This document shows, one piece after another, positions 35,892 to 44,684 of a stretch of 64,000 nt of DNA. Within the stretch, counting starts at the first letter, position 1. The number at the start of each line of letters is the position of its first letter. Location: positions 1-64,000 of the forward strand of contig CAKSFT010000010.1 in the NCBI GenBank assembly GCA_934454145.1. Direction: 5' to 3'. The DNA comes from an uncultured Clostridia bacterium. Its GTDB lineage: Bacteria; Bacillota; Clostridia; UBA1381. The translations under genes and the position numbers were made by a program. Below the pieces are notes generated by a model, which had not been told where the DNA came from, did no database searches, and saw nothing but the letters and a program-made list of their open reading frames with translations.

Positions 35892-37738
35892 TCCGTTTTC
35901 TCCTTGATTTTCAAATATATACTGTCCGCATCCAATCCGTAATGCGCATCAATTTCCGATATTTCGCCATGCACAATCGGCTTTCTCGGAAAACCAAAAA
36001 TCATCAGCTCCGTGTCCGTGTTGTGCTTTGCAAAAACGCCTGCGGCGATTTTCCCGATTCCGCAGTCGGCACAATGGTCTTCTATGACTGCCGTTATCGG
36101 CGCGGCGTTTTCCGTGAGCGCCTGCTCATCAATCGGGATAATTGTGGGAAGGAGCATCAATCCGGCAGAAATCCCCTCATTGCAAAGCATTTTGCACACC
36201 TTGTCCGCCGTGCCTGCCATTCTTCCCGAGCTTATAATCAACACATCTCTGCCGCGGCTGATAACCTTTGCCTTTATGAACTCAAAGTCCCCCGCGTCAT
36301 ATTCTGCCCCTCCCCTGGGATACCGTATCGATATCGGCAGATTTTGCCTGTTCACCGCATAATCCAGCATCTGCTCAAATTCTCTGAAGGACGAAGGCGA
36401 AAGTATGCTCATATAAGGCATATGCGACATAAACCCGATGTCATAAAGCCCGTGGTGGGTTTCCCCGTCCGCGCCGACAACCCCGGCACGGTCTATGCAA
36501 AAGACAACATGAAGCTTTTGCAGACATACATCATGCATTATCTGGTCATACGCACGCTGAAAAAAAGATGAATATATCGGTATCACAGGTATATATCCTG
36601 AAATGGACAGCCCTGCGCCCATTGTCACCGCGTGCTGCTCGGCAATCCCTACATCAAAAAAGCGCTTGGGGAAGTGCTGCATAAAAGGAATCAGCCCCGT
36701 CCCGTCCGGCATTGCGCCCGTTATTGCCGCGATTTTTTCGTTTTCCTTGGCAAGCTGCACCAGCTTTGCGCCGAATACGGCAGAATAATCCTTTGTTTTC
36801 TTCTTTGTCAGAAGTTCCCCGGTGTCGGCGTCAAATCCGCCGATTCCGTGGAATTTGCATGGGTTTTTCTCAGCAAATTCATACCCTTTCCCCTTGGTTG
36901 TCTTTACATGTATAAAAACCGGGTCGGGATTCATTTTTGCAATTTCCAGAATGTTTATCATATCCTTCAGATTATGCCCGTCAATCGGCCCCAGATAGTC
37001 AAAACCCATTTCATCAAAAAAATTTGTCGGCAATACAAGGTGTTTCAGGCGATTTTTCATCCGCACAACCAGATTCTTTATATATTCCGACCCGACCGGC
37101 AGCTTTTCCAGTATGTCGCCCACTTTGTTTTTGGAGTGATAATACCCTTTTTTTGTCCTGAGTCTGCAAAGGTATTTTGAAATCGCCCCCACATTTCCCG
37201 CGATGGACATTTCATTGTCATTAAGTATTAAAATAATTTTTGTGTGCGACTGTCCGCCGTTGTTGAGCGCCTCATACATCATTCCGCCCGTGAACGCCCC
37301 GTCGCCGAACACCGCGGCAACATTGTATTTTTCCCCCGACAAATCCCTCGCATGCGCCATGCCCAATGCCGCCGAAACGGAAGTCGAGCTGTGCCCCGTA
37401 TTAAAAGAGTCATACTCGCTCTCTCCGGTTTTGGGGAAGCCGCTCATTCCTCCGTACTTTCTCAGATTGTCAAAATCGTCTTTTCTGCCCGTCAGAATTT
37501 TGTGTACATAGCTCTGATGCCCGACGTCCCACAAAACCTTGTCCTCAGGCATGTCAAAAACCTTGTGTATCGCAACTGTCAGCTCCACCACCCCAAGGTT
37601 TGACGCCAGATGACCGCCTGTTTTTGAAATTTTTTCAATCAAGAACTCTCTTATTTCACCGCACAAAACTTCCATTTCGCCAATGGTCAGATTTTTCAGG
37701 TCTTTCGGAGAATTTATTTTATCCAAAAGTTTCGGCAT
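35876..37738 (-). CDS. dxs: 1-deoxy-D-xylulose-5-phosphate synthase
   Basis: 620 residues, full length. Thiamine pyrophosphate sites GDGAFTGGMMYEALNN near 150 and LILNDNEMSI; AITGAMPDGTGL, FDVGIAEQHAVT near 370 with the catalytic Glu, and IDRAGVVGADGETHHG. It condenses pyruvate and glyceraldehyde 3-phosphate in the first step of the MEP pathway. Head of the dxs-tlyA-ispE unit. The 220-nt gap to the divergent deacetylase gene has no other gene; no clear promoter pair was seen. Confidence 0.96.
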   Translation of the reverse strand: MPKLLDKINSPKDLKNLTIGEMEVLCGEIREFLIEKISKTGGHLASNLGVVELTVAIHKVFDMPEDKVLWDVGHQSYVHKILTGRKDDFDNLRKYGGMSGFPKTGESEYDSFNTGHSSTSVSAALGMAHARDLSGEKYNVAAVFGDGAFTGGMMYEALNNGGQSHTKIILILNDNEMSIAGNVGAISKYLCRLRTKKGYYHSKNKVGDILEKLPVGSEYIKNLVVRMKNRLKHLVLPTNFFDEMGFDYLGPIDGHNLKDMINILEIAKMNPDPVFIHVKTTKGKGYEFAEKNPCKFHGIGGFDADTGELLTKKKTKDYSAVFGAKLVQLAKENEKIAAITGAMPDGTGLIPFMQHFPKRFFDVGIAEQHAVTMGAGLSISGYIPVIPIYSSFFQRAYDQIMHDVCLQKLHVVFCIDRAGVVGADGETHHGLYDIGFMSHMPYMSILSPSSFREFEQMLDYAVNRQNLPISIRYPRGGAEYDAGDFEFIKAKVISRGRDVLIISSGRMAGTADKVCKMLCNEGISAGLMLLPTIIPIDEQALTENAAPITAVIEDHCADCGIGKIAAGVFAKHNTDTELMIFGFPRKPIVHGEISEIDAHYGLDADSIYLKIKEKTECRKK

Positions 37739-37958
37739 ACTTTCACTTTCCTCTTCGATTACTTATACTTTCTACATAATACCACAAATTCTCCCAAAAG
37801 TAAATAGAATATTCAAAACTACCGGCACATATAATTTTAACAGACATGTTTTCGTCAGCCTTGACGGAACATTTTTCAGCACAGACTCCTATACGAAAAT
37901 AAAATTACCGCCAAACAAGATATTTTTGCGCCGACAGCCCGGCAGAATGGAGATTTTT

Positions 37959-38708
37959 ATGAAAGTATTTGTTTTGACCAGAAAAAATATTGCTCTGCTT
38001 GGGATACTCGCAGTTTCGGCAGTGCTTTTTGCCGGGATAAACACCGTTGTTTCGGTGTCCGTCAACCCAAAAAAGATACCCATATATTCTGTAGAACGTC
38101 CCGACAACAAAATTGCCCTCACCTTCAACTGCGCATGGGGCGCAGAGGATATCCCGCAAATCCTGGACACGCTGAAAAAACACGACACCAAAGCAACATT
38201 TTTCACAGTCGGCACGTGGGCGGAAAAATATCCCGATGCAGTAAAAAGCATAGTTGCCGCCGGGCATGAAGTCGGTTCACATTCGTACAATCATGGGCAT
38301 TATCGAAAAATGAGATATGATGAAATTCTGACCGACATAAAAAAGTGTGACGAAATCCTTGCCCCGCTCACAGCGAAAAATTCTCCCCTTGTCCGCGGCG
38401 GCTATGGCGAGTACAGCAATGACGTCCTTGCCGCTTGTGAAAATTCCGGGCACACATACATACAATGGTCTGTGGACAGCCTGGACTACAAAGCCAAAAG
38501 CCGCGAGGACATACTGGGCAGAGTCCTTGGCAAGACGCAAAACGGGGACATAATCCTGATGCACACAGGCACGGAATATACCGCGGCGGCACTGGACGCA
38601 CTCCTGGACAGTCTTTGTGCAGAACACACTCCTGTCACGATATCGGAACTGATATACAGCGACAACTTCACAATTGACCACAGCGGCAGGCAAATCCCCA
38701 ACAGCTGA
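37959..38708 (+). CDS. Polysaccharide deacetylase, PdaB-like
   Basis: 249 residues from ATG 37959 (ATGGAGA upstream). One N-terminal signal/anchor helix (LLGILAVSAVLFAGIN), then the CE4/NodB domain: ALTFNCAWGAEDIPQILDTL (Asn-Cys in place of the usual Asp-Asp), ATFFTVGTWAE, GHEVGSHSYNHGHY with the two His metal ligands, and ILMHTGTEYT. The first motif TFNCAWG is typical of the PdaB group of spore-formers, where the usual catalytic Asp is replaced. It probably acts on cortex or cell-wall glycan outside the membrane. Confidence 0.88.
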   Translation: MKVFVLTRKNIALLGILAVSAVLFAGINTVVSVSVNPKKIPIYSVERPDNKIALTFNCAWGAEDIPQILDTLKKHDTKATFFTVGTWAEKYPDAVKSIVAAGHEVGSHSYNHGHYRKMRYDEILTDIKKCDEILAPLTAKNSPLVRGGYGEYSNDVLAACENSGHTYIQWSVDSLDYKAKSREDILGRVLGKTQNGDIILMHTGTEYTAAALDALLDSLCAEHTPVTISELIYSDNFTIDHSGRQIPNS

Positions 38709-38709
38709 A

Positions 38710-38762
38710 TAATATAAAAACGCATAGTGCGTTTTTTAAAAGCACTATGCGTTTTTATATTA
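38710..38762. terminator. Bidirectional terminator
   Basis: Perfect 21-bp arms ending in ACGCATAGTGC around an 11-nt loop, between the deacetylase and the mgsA stop on the opposite strand. Confidence 0.85.
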
Positions 38763-38772
38763 TAAAATTTTA

Positions 38773-39177
38773 TCATCTCTTCGGGTTTACAATATCACGC
38801 CAATCCAAATCTCCGCGGTCAAGTCCGTGAATCAAAACCTCGGCAGTCGCAAGATTTGTCGCAATAGGTATATTGTGCATATCACACAATCTCAAAAGGT
38901 TTGTCACATCAGGCTCATGCCCCTCGGGTGTAATCGGATCTCTGAAAAACAGCACCAAGTCAATCTCATTATATGCCACACGTGCACCTATCTGCTGATC
39001 TCCCCCCTGGTGCCCCGGCAAAAAGCGGTATACCTCCATGCCCGTGTTTTCCGTAATCATTTTTCCTGTCGTATCTGTCGCGTACAGCACATGCTTACTC
39101 AATATCCCCTTATAAGCAATACAAAACTGAACCATTAATTCCTTTTTTTTGTCATGGGCTATGAATGCAATATTCAC
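38773..39177 (-). CDS. mgsA: Methylglyoxal synthase
   Basis: 134 residues from a GTG at 39177, 7 nt after AAGGAGGG; the longer frame starts too far upstream of that site. NIAFIAHDKKK, YATDTTGKMI, GGDQQIGARVAYNEID and FFRDPITP are the phosphate-binding and catalytic motifs. It turns dihydroxyacetone phosphate into methylglyoxal when phosphate is low. Downstream of PBP2 in the same direction, but with its own promoter. Confidence 0.95.
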   Translation of the reverse strand: MNIAFIAHDKKKELMVQFCIAYKGILSKHVLYATDTTGKMITENTGMEVYRFLPGHQGGDQQIGARVAYNEIDLVLFFRDPITPEGHEPDVTNLLRLCDMHNIPIATNLATAEVLIHGLDRGDLDWRDIVNPKR

Positions 39178-39231
39178 ATTAAAACCCTCCTTATCTACAA
39201 AATATGCACTTTTGTTTACAAACACAAAAAT

Positions 39232-39260
39232 ATTATACCAAAAATTTTGGCATTTGTAAA
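39232..39260 (-). promoter_or_regulatory. Promoter for mgsA
   Basis: On the minus strand, TTTACA and TATAAT 17 bp apart. The spacer contains the palindrome CCAAAAATTTTGG, a possible regulator site. Confidence 0.65.
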
Positions 39261-39358
39261 TAGAAATTTGTTAAATTTATTATAATTATTGGATTTTATA
39301 TGCTATAAAGGTATAAATTATTAATTTATGTCTACTTTTTTGCCAATAATAATCAAAT

Positions 39359-41425
39359 TTACGGCAACAGTTCGCCCTCAATGTCGATTATGCCAATCTG
39401 TACATTCTGCCTGAAATATTCATCAAATATATCTTTTGCAACATATGCCGCATTTGCACCCTTCACACCATGTTCCACAACAACAGCAACCGCAATCTCA
39501 GGGTTGTCAAACGGCGCAAATGCCACAAACAGCGCATTATCAGATACATTGCTGCCCACCTGTGCCGTACCGGTCTTGCCCCCGACAGGTATGTTGTAAT
39601 TCTCAAAAATCCCACTTGCGGAGCCCTCGTCCACAACGCCGTACATTCCCTTTTTGACAGCCTCCAGATTTTCGGGTTTTATTGAAACTGTTTTCAACAC
39701 CAAAGGCTCATTGCTGTATACAACACTTCCGTCCACCGATGAGCGGATACTTTTCAAAAGATGCGTCTTATAAAGTGTCCCGCCGTTGGCGATTGTCGCG
39801 ACATAATTTGCAAGCTGTATCGGGGTAAAATAGGAATACGACTGTCCAATCGCCGTTATGATTGTGTCAGCCGGATACCACCTCTTGTTCTCCGCTGTTT
39901 TTTCCACGCTTGCCTTATATTCCGGGTTTGAGATATTGCCTTTTGATTCCTCCGGCAGACCAATCCCCGTCAGTTCTCCCAGTCCAAACATCTTTGCATA
40001 TTCATTTATTGCCTCGATTCCCGTCCTTCTGCCTGCCTCATAAAAATAACAGTTGCACGAAAATTCAATTGCCTGTGTCACATTCAAATCCCCGTGGGTT
40101 TTGCCCGAAGAACTCCAAATCCAGCATTTTGGCTGATAATCCTGATAATATTTGTATATCCCGTCACAGCGTATAAGCTCATTTATCCCGACAGTCCCCT
40201 TTTCCAATGCGGCAATTGCCACAAGCGGCTTGAAGGTGGAACCCGGCGCATATCCTCCGCTGATTGCGCGGTTCCATATCGGCTTGCCGGGGTCTTCCGC
40301 AAGCTGTGCATAGTCCTGGTTGAATCTTGCCGGGTCATATGTCGGATATGTCGCCGATGCAAGCAAAGCTCCGCTCTTTACGTCCAGCACGACAGCCGCA
40401 CCGGCATTTGCGTCACCGCCTTTTTTGTCCTCCGGGCGGCCGCCTTTTCGTGCAATCTCTTTTATACGCGTTTCAAGCGACGACTCCACCGCCTTTTGCA
40501 AATCGGAGTCCAGTGTAAGCACAACATAATTGCCCGGTTCTGCGGCGATATTGTCTATGTTTTCGTCCTCGCTTTTCACTCCGTCCTTGCCGCGCAGATA
40601 TGACTCATACAGTTTTTCCACACCGCGCTTGCCAATCAGGTCATTATATCCGTATCCCGAATCTTTCAGTTCGGCATACTCTTCTCCGCTTATCTTGCCG
40701 ATTCCGCCCAGGATATGCGCCGCCATGGTTCCTTCATTATAGCTCCTGAAATATTCTTTCGCTACATACACACCCTCAAACTCGGACTTTCGCTCTTTTA
40801 TCCTTGTGATGACATTGACATCTATGTCCTCTGCCAAAGTAAACGGAGAAATCGCCGAAAAGCCGCTGAGGCTTATATCATAACGTATACCTGCAATTTT
40901 TCGCACTTCGTCTGCACTGTAATCGTCACTTATGTTATAAAGCGTATTCTTATAATAATCCATAACCTCCGCCGCGGACATCTCCTTGGTCAGCTTTTTC
41001 TTTGAAGAAAACCAGGTGTCCATCTCGTCTTGCGATGAGCCGTCGCCGTTCTCGTCCGCAAAAGAAAATTCATACGGAGCCGTGGTTATCGGGAGTGAAT
41101 CCTTGTATTCGTAACCGCATTCTTCAAGAACTCTGATGATTTCCAGAAGCATCTTGTTGAGCCTTGCCCCGGAAACATCGCTTTTTTGCAGTTTCAGCGA
41201 ATAGCCCACCCTGTTTGTCACGAGCGGTTTGCCGTACTTGTCCAGGATTTCTCCTCTGGGTGCTTTTTCCGCAAAAGTGGAGTTCAGGCGGTTTTTTGTC
41301 TTGTTATAATAGCTTTCCCCCTTCACCCCTTGCAGATAAAACAAGCGTGAAAACAACGTAACAAAAATAACAATCGGTACAATTGTAAGTACACGGAATC
41401 TGTTTGTGTCATTAAATCTGTTCAT
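39359..41425 (-). CDS. mrdA: Penicillin-binding protein 2 (elongation transpeptidase)
   Basis: 688 residues from ATG 41425 (AAGGAGGG upstream). Single N-terminal helix, dimerisation domain with APRGEILDKYGKPLV, transpeptidase with S-x-x-K in GYAPGSTFKPL near 390, S-C-N in FSCNCYFYE near 450, and K-T-G-T in GGKTGTAQ near 620. It cross-links peptidoglycan in the elongation machinery. Its start overlaps mreD by 14 nt, and the order mreB-mreC-mreD-PBP2 is the classical rod-shape cluster. Confidence 0.95.
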   Translation of the reverse strand: MNRFNDTNRFRVLTIVPIVIFVTLFSRLFYLQGVKGESYYNKTKNRLNSTFAEKAPRGEILDKYGKPLVTNRVGYSLKLQKSDVSGARLNKMLLEIIRVLEECGYEYKDSLPITTAPYEFSFADENGDGSSQDEMDTWFSSKKKLTKEMSAAEVMDYYKNTLYNISDDYSADEVRKIAGIRYDISLSGFSAISPFTLAEDIDVNVITRIKERKSEFEGVYVAKEYFRSYNEGTMAAHILGGIGKISGEEYAELKDSGYGYNDLIGKRGVEKLYESYLRGKDGVKSEDENIDNIAAEPGNYVVLTLDSDLQKAVESSLETRIKEIARKGGRPEDKKGGDANAGAAVVLDVKSGALLASATYPTYDPARFNQDYAQLAEDPGKPIWNRAISGGYAPGSTFKPLVAIAALEKGTVGINELIRCDGIYKYYQDYQPKCWIWSSSGKTHGDLNVTQAIEFSCNCYFYEAGRRTGIEAINEYAKMFGLGELTGIGLPEESKGNISNPEYKASVEKTAENKRWYPADTIITAIGQSYSYFTPIQLANYVATIANGGTLYKTHLLKSIRSSVDGSVVYSNEPLVLKTVSIKPENLEAVKKGMYGVVDEGSASGIFENYNIPVGGKTGTAQVGSNVSDNALFVAFAPFDNPEIAVAVVVEHGVKGANAAYVAKDIFDEYFRQNVQIGIIDIEGELLP

Positions 41426-41942
41426 TACGCTTTTCCCTCCTTGCCGCACTCAGCCTAAAAATCAACGCCATCACCGCAAAGCACAAGGTGTTGTAAAAAG
41501 ATACGGGTATGATATAATTTTCAAAGCACCTTGTAATGCTCTGCACACCATACAGGCAAATCACGCCGTACGTCAGGCTTTTCCCCGCAAGAAAAAGCAA
41601 AAGTGCAATGACCGACAAAAAAACAATATTGGGCTTTATAAAAAGGTTTTTCAGAAAAAACATCAAAAGGGCGCTGTATGTATATATTCCGCTGCACCCG
41701 GCAAAGGAAGAGTGACACAGAAAATCCGCTGCCACTCCGCACACCAGCGCCGTAATCAGAACATTCATCAGTTTTTCCTCGCGGCATGCAAAAGCAAGTG
41801 AAAATTCAAAAAGCAAATCCGGTGCAACATTTTTTATCATCAAAAATTCACTCGCCGCAGTCTGTACAAGCATCAGCAGAAAAATCCACAATCCCGTCAC
41901 GGCAATTTTTATAAGCTTTTCACTGTCCATTCTGTCCGCCAT
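41412..41942 (-). CDS. mreD: Rod-shape protein MreD
   Basis: 176 residues, five or six membrane helices. Sequence is weakly conserved as expected for MreD; identification rests on size, topology and position between mreC and PBP2 (overlapping both). The ATG at 41942 was kept, though a second in-frame ATG at 41930 is equally possible. Confidence 0.85.
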   Translation of the reverse strand: MADRMDSEKLIKIAVTGLWIFLLMLVQTAASEFLMIKNVAPDLLFEFSLAFACREEKLMNVLITALVCGVAADFLCHSSFAGCSGIYTYSALLMFFLKNLFIKPNIVFLSVIALLLFLAGKSLTYGVICLYGVQSITRCFENYIIPVSFYNTLCFAVMALIFRLSAARREKRNEQI

Positions 41943-42780
41943 TTCCCGATGTGTCCGCTTTTTCCTTGAAATCTGTTATCACCAAAACCTCATACACATC
42001 GTCAATCCCTGCGGCAGGCTCAACCACGGCATATTCCACCGCGCCCATCGCATCTGTCTTAACCTCGCTCACCTTCCCAATCATCAGTCCGCCCGGATAT
42101 ATTCCTCCGATTCCGGAGGTCACCACAATATCACCGTTTATAATCGAAGCCGCAGATGATATGTATTCTATTTTACACTTGCCTTCCTCCGACAAATCGG
42201 CATCTCCTTCAACAACCCCAACATCTCCCGTACGGGTAAACTTTGCGCCGACGGCGCTTTCGGCGTCAAAAATCGTTGCCACCTTTGCCCAGTTCGGACC
42301 CGCGCTTTTCACGACTCCCAATATGCCTTCTTTTGTGATGACAGCGTCGCCTTCTTCTATGCCGCTCAGTCTGCCCTTATTCAGTGTGACGCCTTTATAC
42401 CACTTGTCATAATCCCTCGAAACAATCTGCGCCGCAACGGTCTGCATGTCGCTTTCCTTTTCCTGCAAATCCAAAAGACTCTTCAGCCTGTTATTCTCTT
42501 CTATATATGCCTGCACATCTCGGTTTTCCATCTTCAGCCTGGTTATTTCCCCGATAAGGCGTTCATTCTCTGCCTTATAGCCTTTCATTTCATTTATAAG
42601 TGTAAAATGTTCTTTGACAGGCCTCAGAACCGATGCCAAAACGCTCTGCACCGGTGTGGAAATCACGTTTAATGCATTTGTGAGAAAATTATCCCCTGTC
42701 CGCGAAATAATACCCAACGACGCCGTTATGACGCCGACCACAACAACAGATACAAAAATTTTATTTTTATAAAACCGCAC
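41920..42780 (-). CDS. mreC: Rod-shape protein MreC
   Basis: 286 residues from a GTG at 42780, 5 nt after GGAAGTG; a longer ATG start at 42810 lacks a ribosome site. N-terminal helix, coiled coil at ~70-110 (ENERLIGEITRLKMENR), then the MreC beta domain with GVTLNKGRLSGIEEGDAVI and VTSGIGGIYPGGLMIGKV. It links MreB and PBP2 on the outer membrane face. Confidence 0.92.
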   Translation of the reverse strand: MRFYKNKIFVSVVVVGVITASLGIISRTGDNFLTNALNVISTPVQSVLASVLRPVKEHFTLINEMKGYKAENERLIGEITRLKMENRDVQAYIEENNRLKSLLDLQEKESDMQTVAAQIVSRDYDKWYKGVTLNKGRLSGIEEGDAVITKEGILGVVKSAGPNWAKVATIFDAESAVGAKFTRTGDVGVVEGDADLSEEGKCKIEYISSAASIINGDIVVTSGIGGIYPGGLMIGKVSEVKTDAMGAVEYAVVEPAAGIDDVYEVLVITDFKEKADTSGNGGQNGQ

Positions 42781-42879
42781 ACTATCACTTCCAATATATA
42801 TGTATTGCACGGGTGCATCAGCTCTGCACCCCTATTTTCAAATCATGAGGAGGTAAAGATTCCGACTCTCCGGAGCACA

Positions 42880-42931
42880 CATGTACGCCGTCGGGTTTGG
42901 TTTATCCGTTCTAAAACTTTTTCCTCCCCGC
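42880..42931. repeat. Partial copy of the conserved block, mreC-mreB gap
   Basis: CATGTACGCCGTCGG at 42880-42894 is identical to 59886-59900, and ACTTTTTCCTCCCC after it resembles the rest of that block. No terminator palindrome is attached here. It lies between mreB and mreC, which elsewhere are usually close together. Confidence 0.55.
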
Positions 42932-42965
42932 CAAAGGTGTATATGCAAAGTTTTTTACATTTCCT

Positions 42966-44006
42966 TCATTTTCTTTTTTTCGGCGCAAAGTGGGATCTTG
43001 CAATAACCCTCGGTTTTTCAAGCGCCATGCCCGTCCCCAACGCAACGCAATCCATCGGGTTTTCCGAAACCTGCACCGTAATCCCTATTTCCTCAGACAA
43101 AAACCTGTCTATGTTCTTTATCAATGCGCCGCCGCCTGTCAGCAGAATCCCGTTTTCTATGATGTCCGCGGCAAGCTCCGGCGGTGTGTCCTCAAGGGTT
43201 TCCTTTATTGCGCCGCTTATTTCCCTAAGCCCCGGCTCAATCGCTTCCCTCACCTCCGAAGAGGATATATTTATATTTTTCGGCAATCCCGAAACAAGGT
43301 CGCGCCCCTTTACATCATAAAATCCGTCGCCCGCACGGTCTGCCGAGGCAAGTTCAAATTTTATATCCTCTGCCGTTTTGTCGCCGATTGCCAGTCCATA
43401 ATTTTTCTTCACAAAGTTCACAATCGACGCATCAAAAAAGTTGCCTGCCATGCGCAGAGTTTTCGATGCCACAATCCCCGAAAGCGATATAATCGCAATC
43501 TCGGTGGTTCCGCCGCCGATGTCCACAACCATGTTCCCGACAGGTCTTTCAATCGGCATACCGGCGCCGATTGCCGCCGCCATCGGCTCTTCAATCAGCA
43601 AAACAGACTTTGCCCCCGCCTGCATGACGGCATCGTCAACGGCGCGCTTTTCCACCTCGGTGACGCCCGACGGCACACAGACAATAACGCGCGGTTTAAA
43701 AAATCCTCCGCTCCTGCCTATTGCCTTTTTTATCAGGCTTTTTATCATTTCCTGTGCTATGTCATATTCCGCAATTACCCCGTCGCGCAGCGGTCTTATC
43801 GCAATTATGTTCTCGGGTGTCCTCCCCAGCATTTCATTTGCCATGTTGCCCACGGCAAGCACCTTGCCGTCACTCTTGTCAATCGCCACCACAGACGGTT
43901 CGCGTACAATTAACCCTTTGCCTTTCATATACACTAGGGTGTTGACCGTCCCCAGGTCGATGCCCAAATCCTTTCCAAAATAAAATAGTGAATCCATTAT
44001 ACCCAT
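42966..44006 (-). CDS. mreB: Rod-shape actin homologue MreB
   Basis: 346 residues with phosphate 1 motif GIDLGTVNTLVY, phosphate 2 MVVDIGGGTTEIAI near 160 and the adenosine motif GILLTGGGALIKNI. It polymerises along the membrane and steers wall synthesis. GGGAGAT precedes the ATG. The first residues MGIMDSLF suggest an amphipathic membrane-binding start. Confidence 0.96.
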   Translation of the reverse strand: MGIMDSLFYFGKDLGIDLGTVNTLVYMKGKGLIVREPSVVAIDKSDGKVLAVGNMANEMLGRTPENIIAIRPLRDGVIAEYDIAQEMIKSLIKKAIGRSGGFFKPRVIVCVPSGVTEVEKRAVDDAVMQAGAKSVLLIEEPMAAAIGAGMPIERPVGNMVVDIGGGTTEIAIISLSGIVASKTLRMAGNFFDASIVNFVKKNYGLAIGDKTAEDIKFELASADRAGDGFYDVKGRDLVSGLPKNINISSSEVREAIEPGLREISGAIKETLEDTPPELAADIIENGILLTGGGALIKNIDRFLSEEIGITVQVSENPMDCVALGTGMALEKPRVIARSHFAPKKRK

Positions 44007-44055
44007 AAATATCTCCCTTACATATCTTCATATAAGTAATTTTTACCCAATAACT

Positions 44056-44643
44056 TTATTCCAACAATGTAATATCAAATTCTTCTCTGAACATCTCGCC
44101 CAAAAGCCCGACAGGCAGCCCGACAACATTGAAATAATCCCCGTGGATTTCCTTCACCAAAAGCGCTCCCTTTCCTTGGATTCCGTACGCCCCGGCCTTG
44201 TCCATCGGCTCCCCGGTCTTTATATATTTCCGGATTGTTTCCGGCGTCAGCCCCCGGAAAACCACATCTGTTTTTTCACATTTACAAACCGCCTTTGCCT
44301 CGGGTGTCTTGAAGATGCATACGCCTGTGTACACACTGTGCCTTTTGCCCGAAAGCATCGAAAGCATGCGCTCTGCGTCGGCCTCATCTTTCGGTTTTTC
44401 AAGGATTTCCCCCTCAAAAACCACTATGGTGTCGGCGGCAATTATATACGTGTCTTTTTGGCATATCTTTGCCGTTTGGGACGCCTTCAGCATTGCAAGT
44501 TCCTTCACCAGCAGCTCGGGCCCGATGTCCCTGTCAACGCTCCCTTCATCTGCCGACGACACTACAATGTCAAAGGTCAGCCCTATGTTTTCCAAAATTT
44601 CTCTCCTTCTCGGAGAAGCCGAAGCCAATACAAATCTACTCAA
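44056..44643 (-). CDS. maf: Maf nucleoside-triphosphate pyrophosphatase
   Basis: 195 residues starting at a TTG, 6 nt after GAGGTGA. FVLASASPRRREIL is the Maf signature; ADTIVVFEGEILEKPKD and SGKRHSVYTGV follow. It hydrolyses dTTP, UTP or modified nucleotides and is placed next to mreB as in many Bacillota. Confidence 0.93.
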   Translation of the reverse strand: MSRFVLASASPRRREILENIGLTFDIVVSSADEGSVDRDIGPELLVKELAMLKASQTAKICQKDTYIIAADTIVVFEGEILEKPKDEADAERMLSMLSGKRHSVYTGVCIFKTPEAKAVCKCEKTDVVFRGLTPETIRKYIKTGEPMDKAGAYGIQGKGALLVKEIHGDYFNVVGLPVGLLGEMFREEFDITLLE

Positions 44644-44684
44644 GATATCACCTCAATAATATTCCCGCAATTCACAAATTTATA

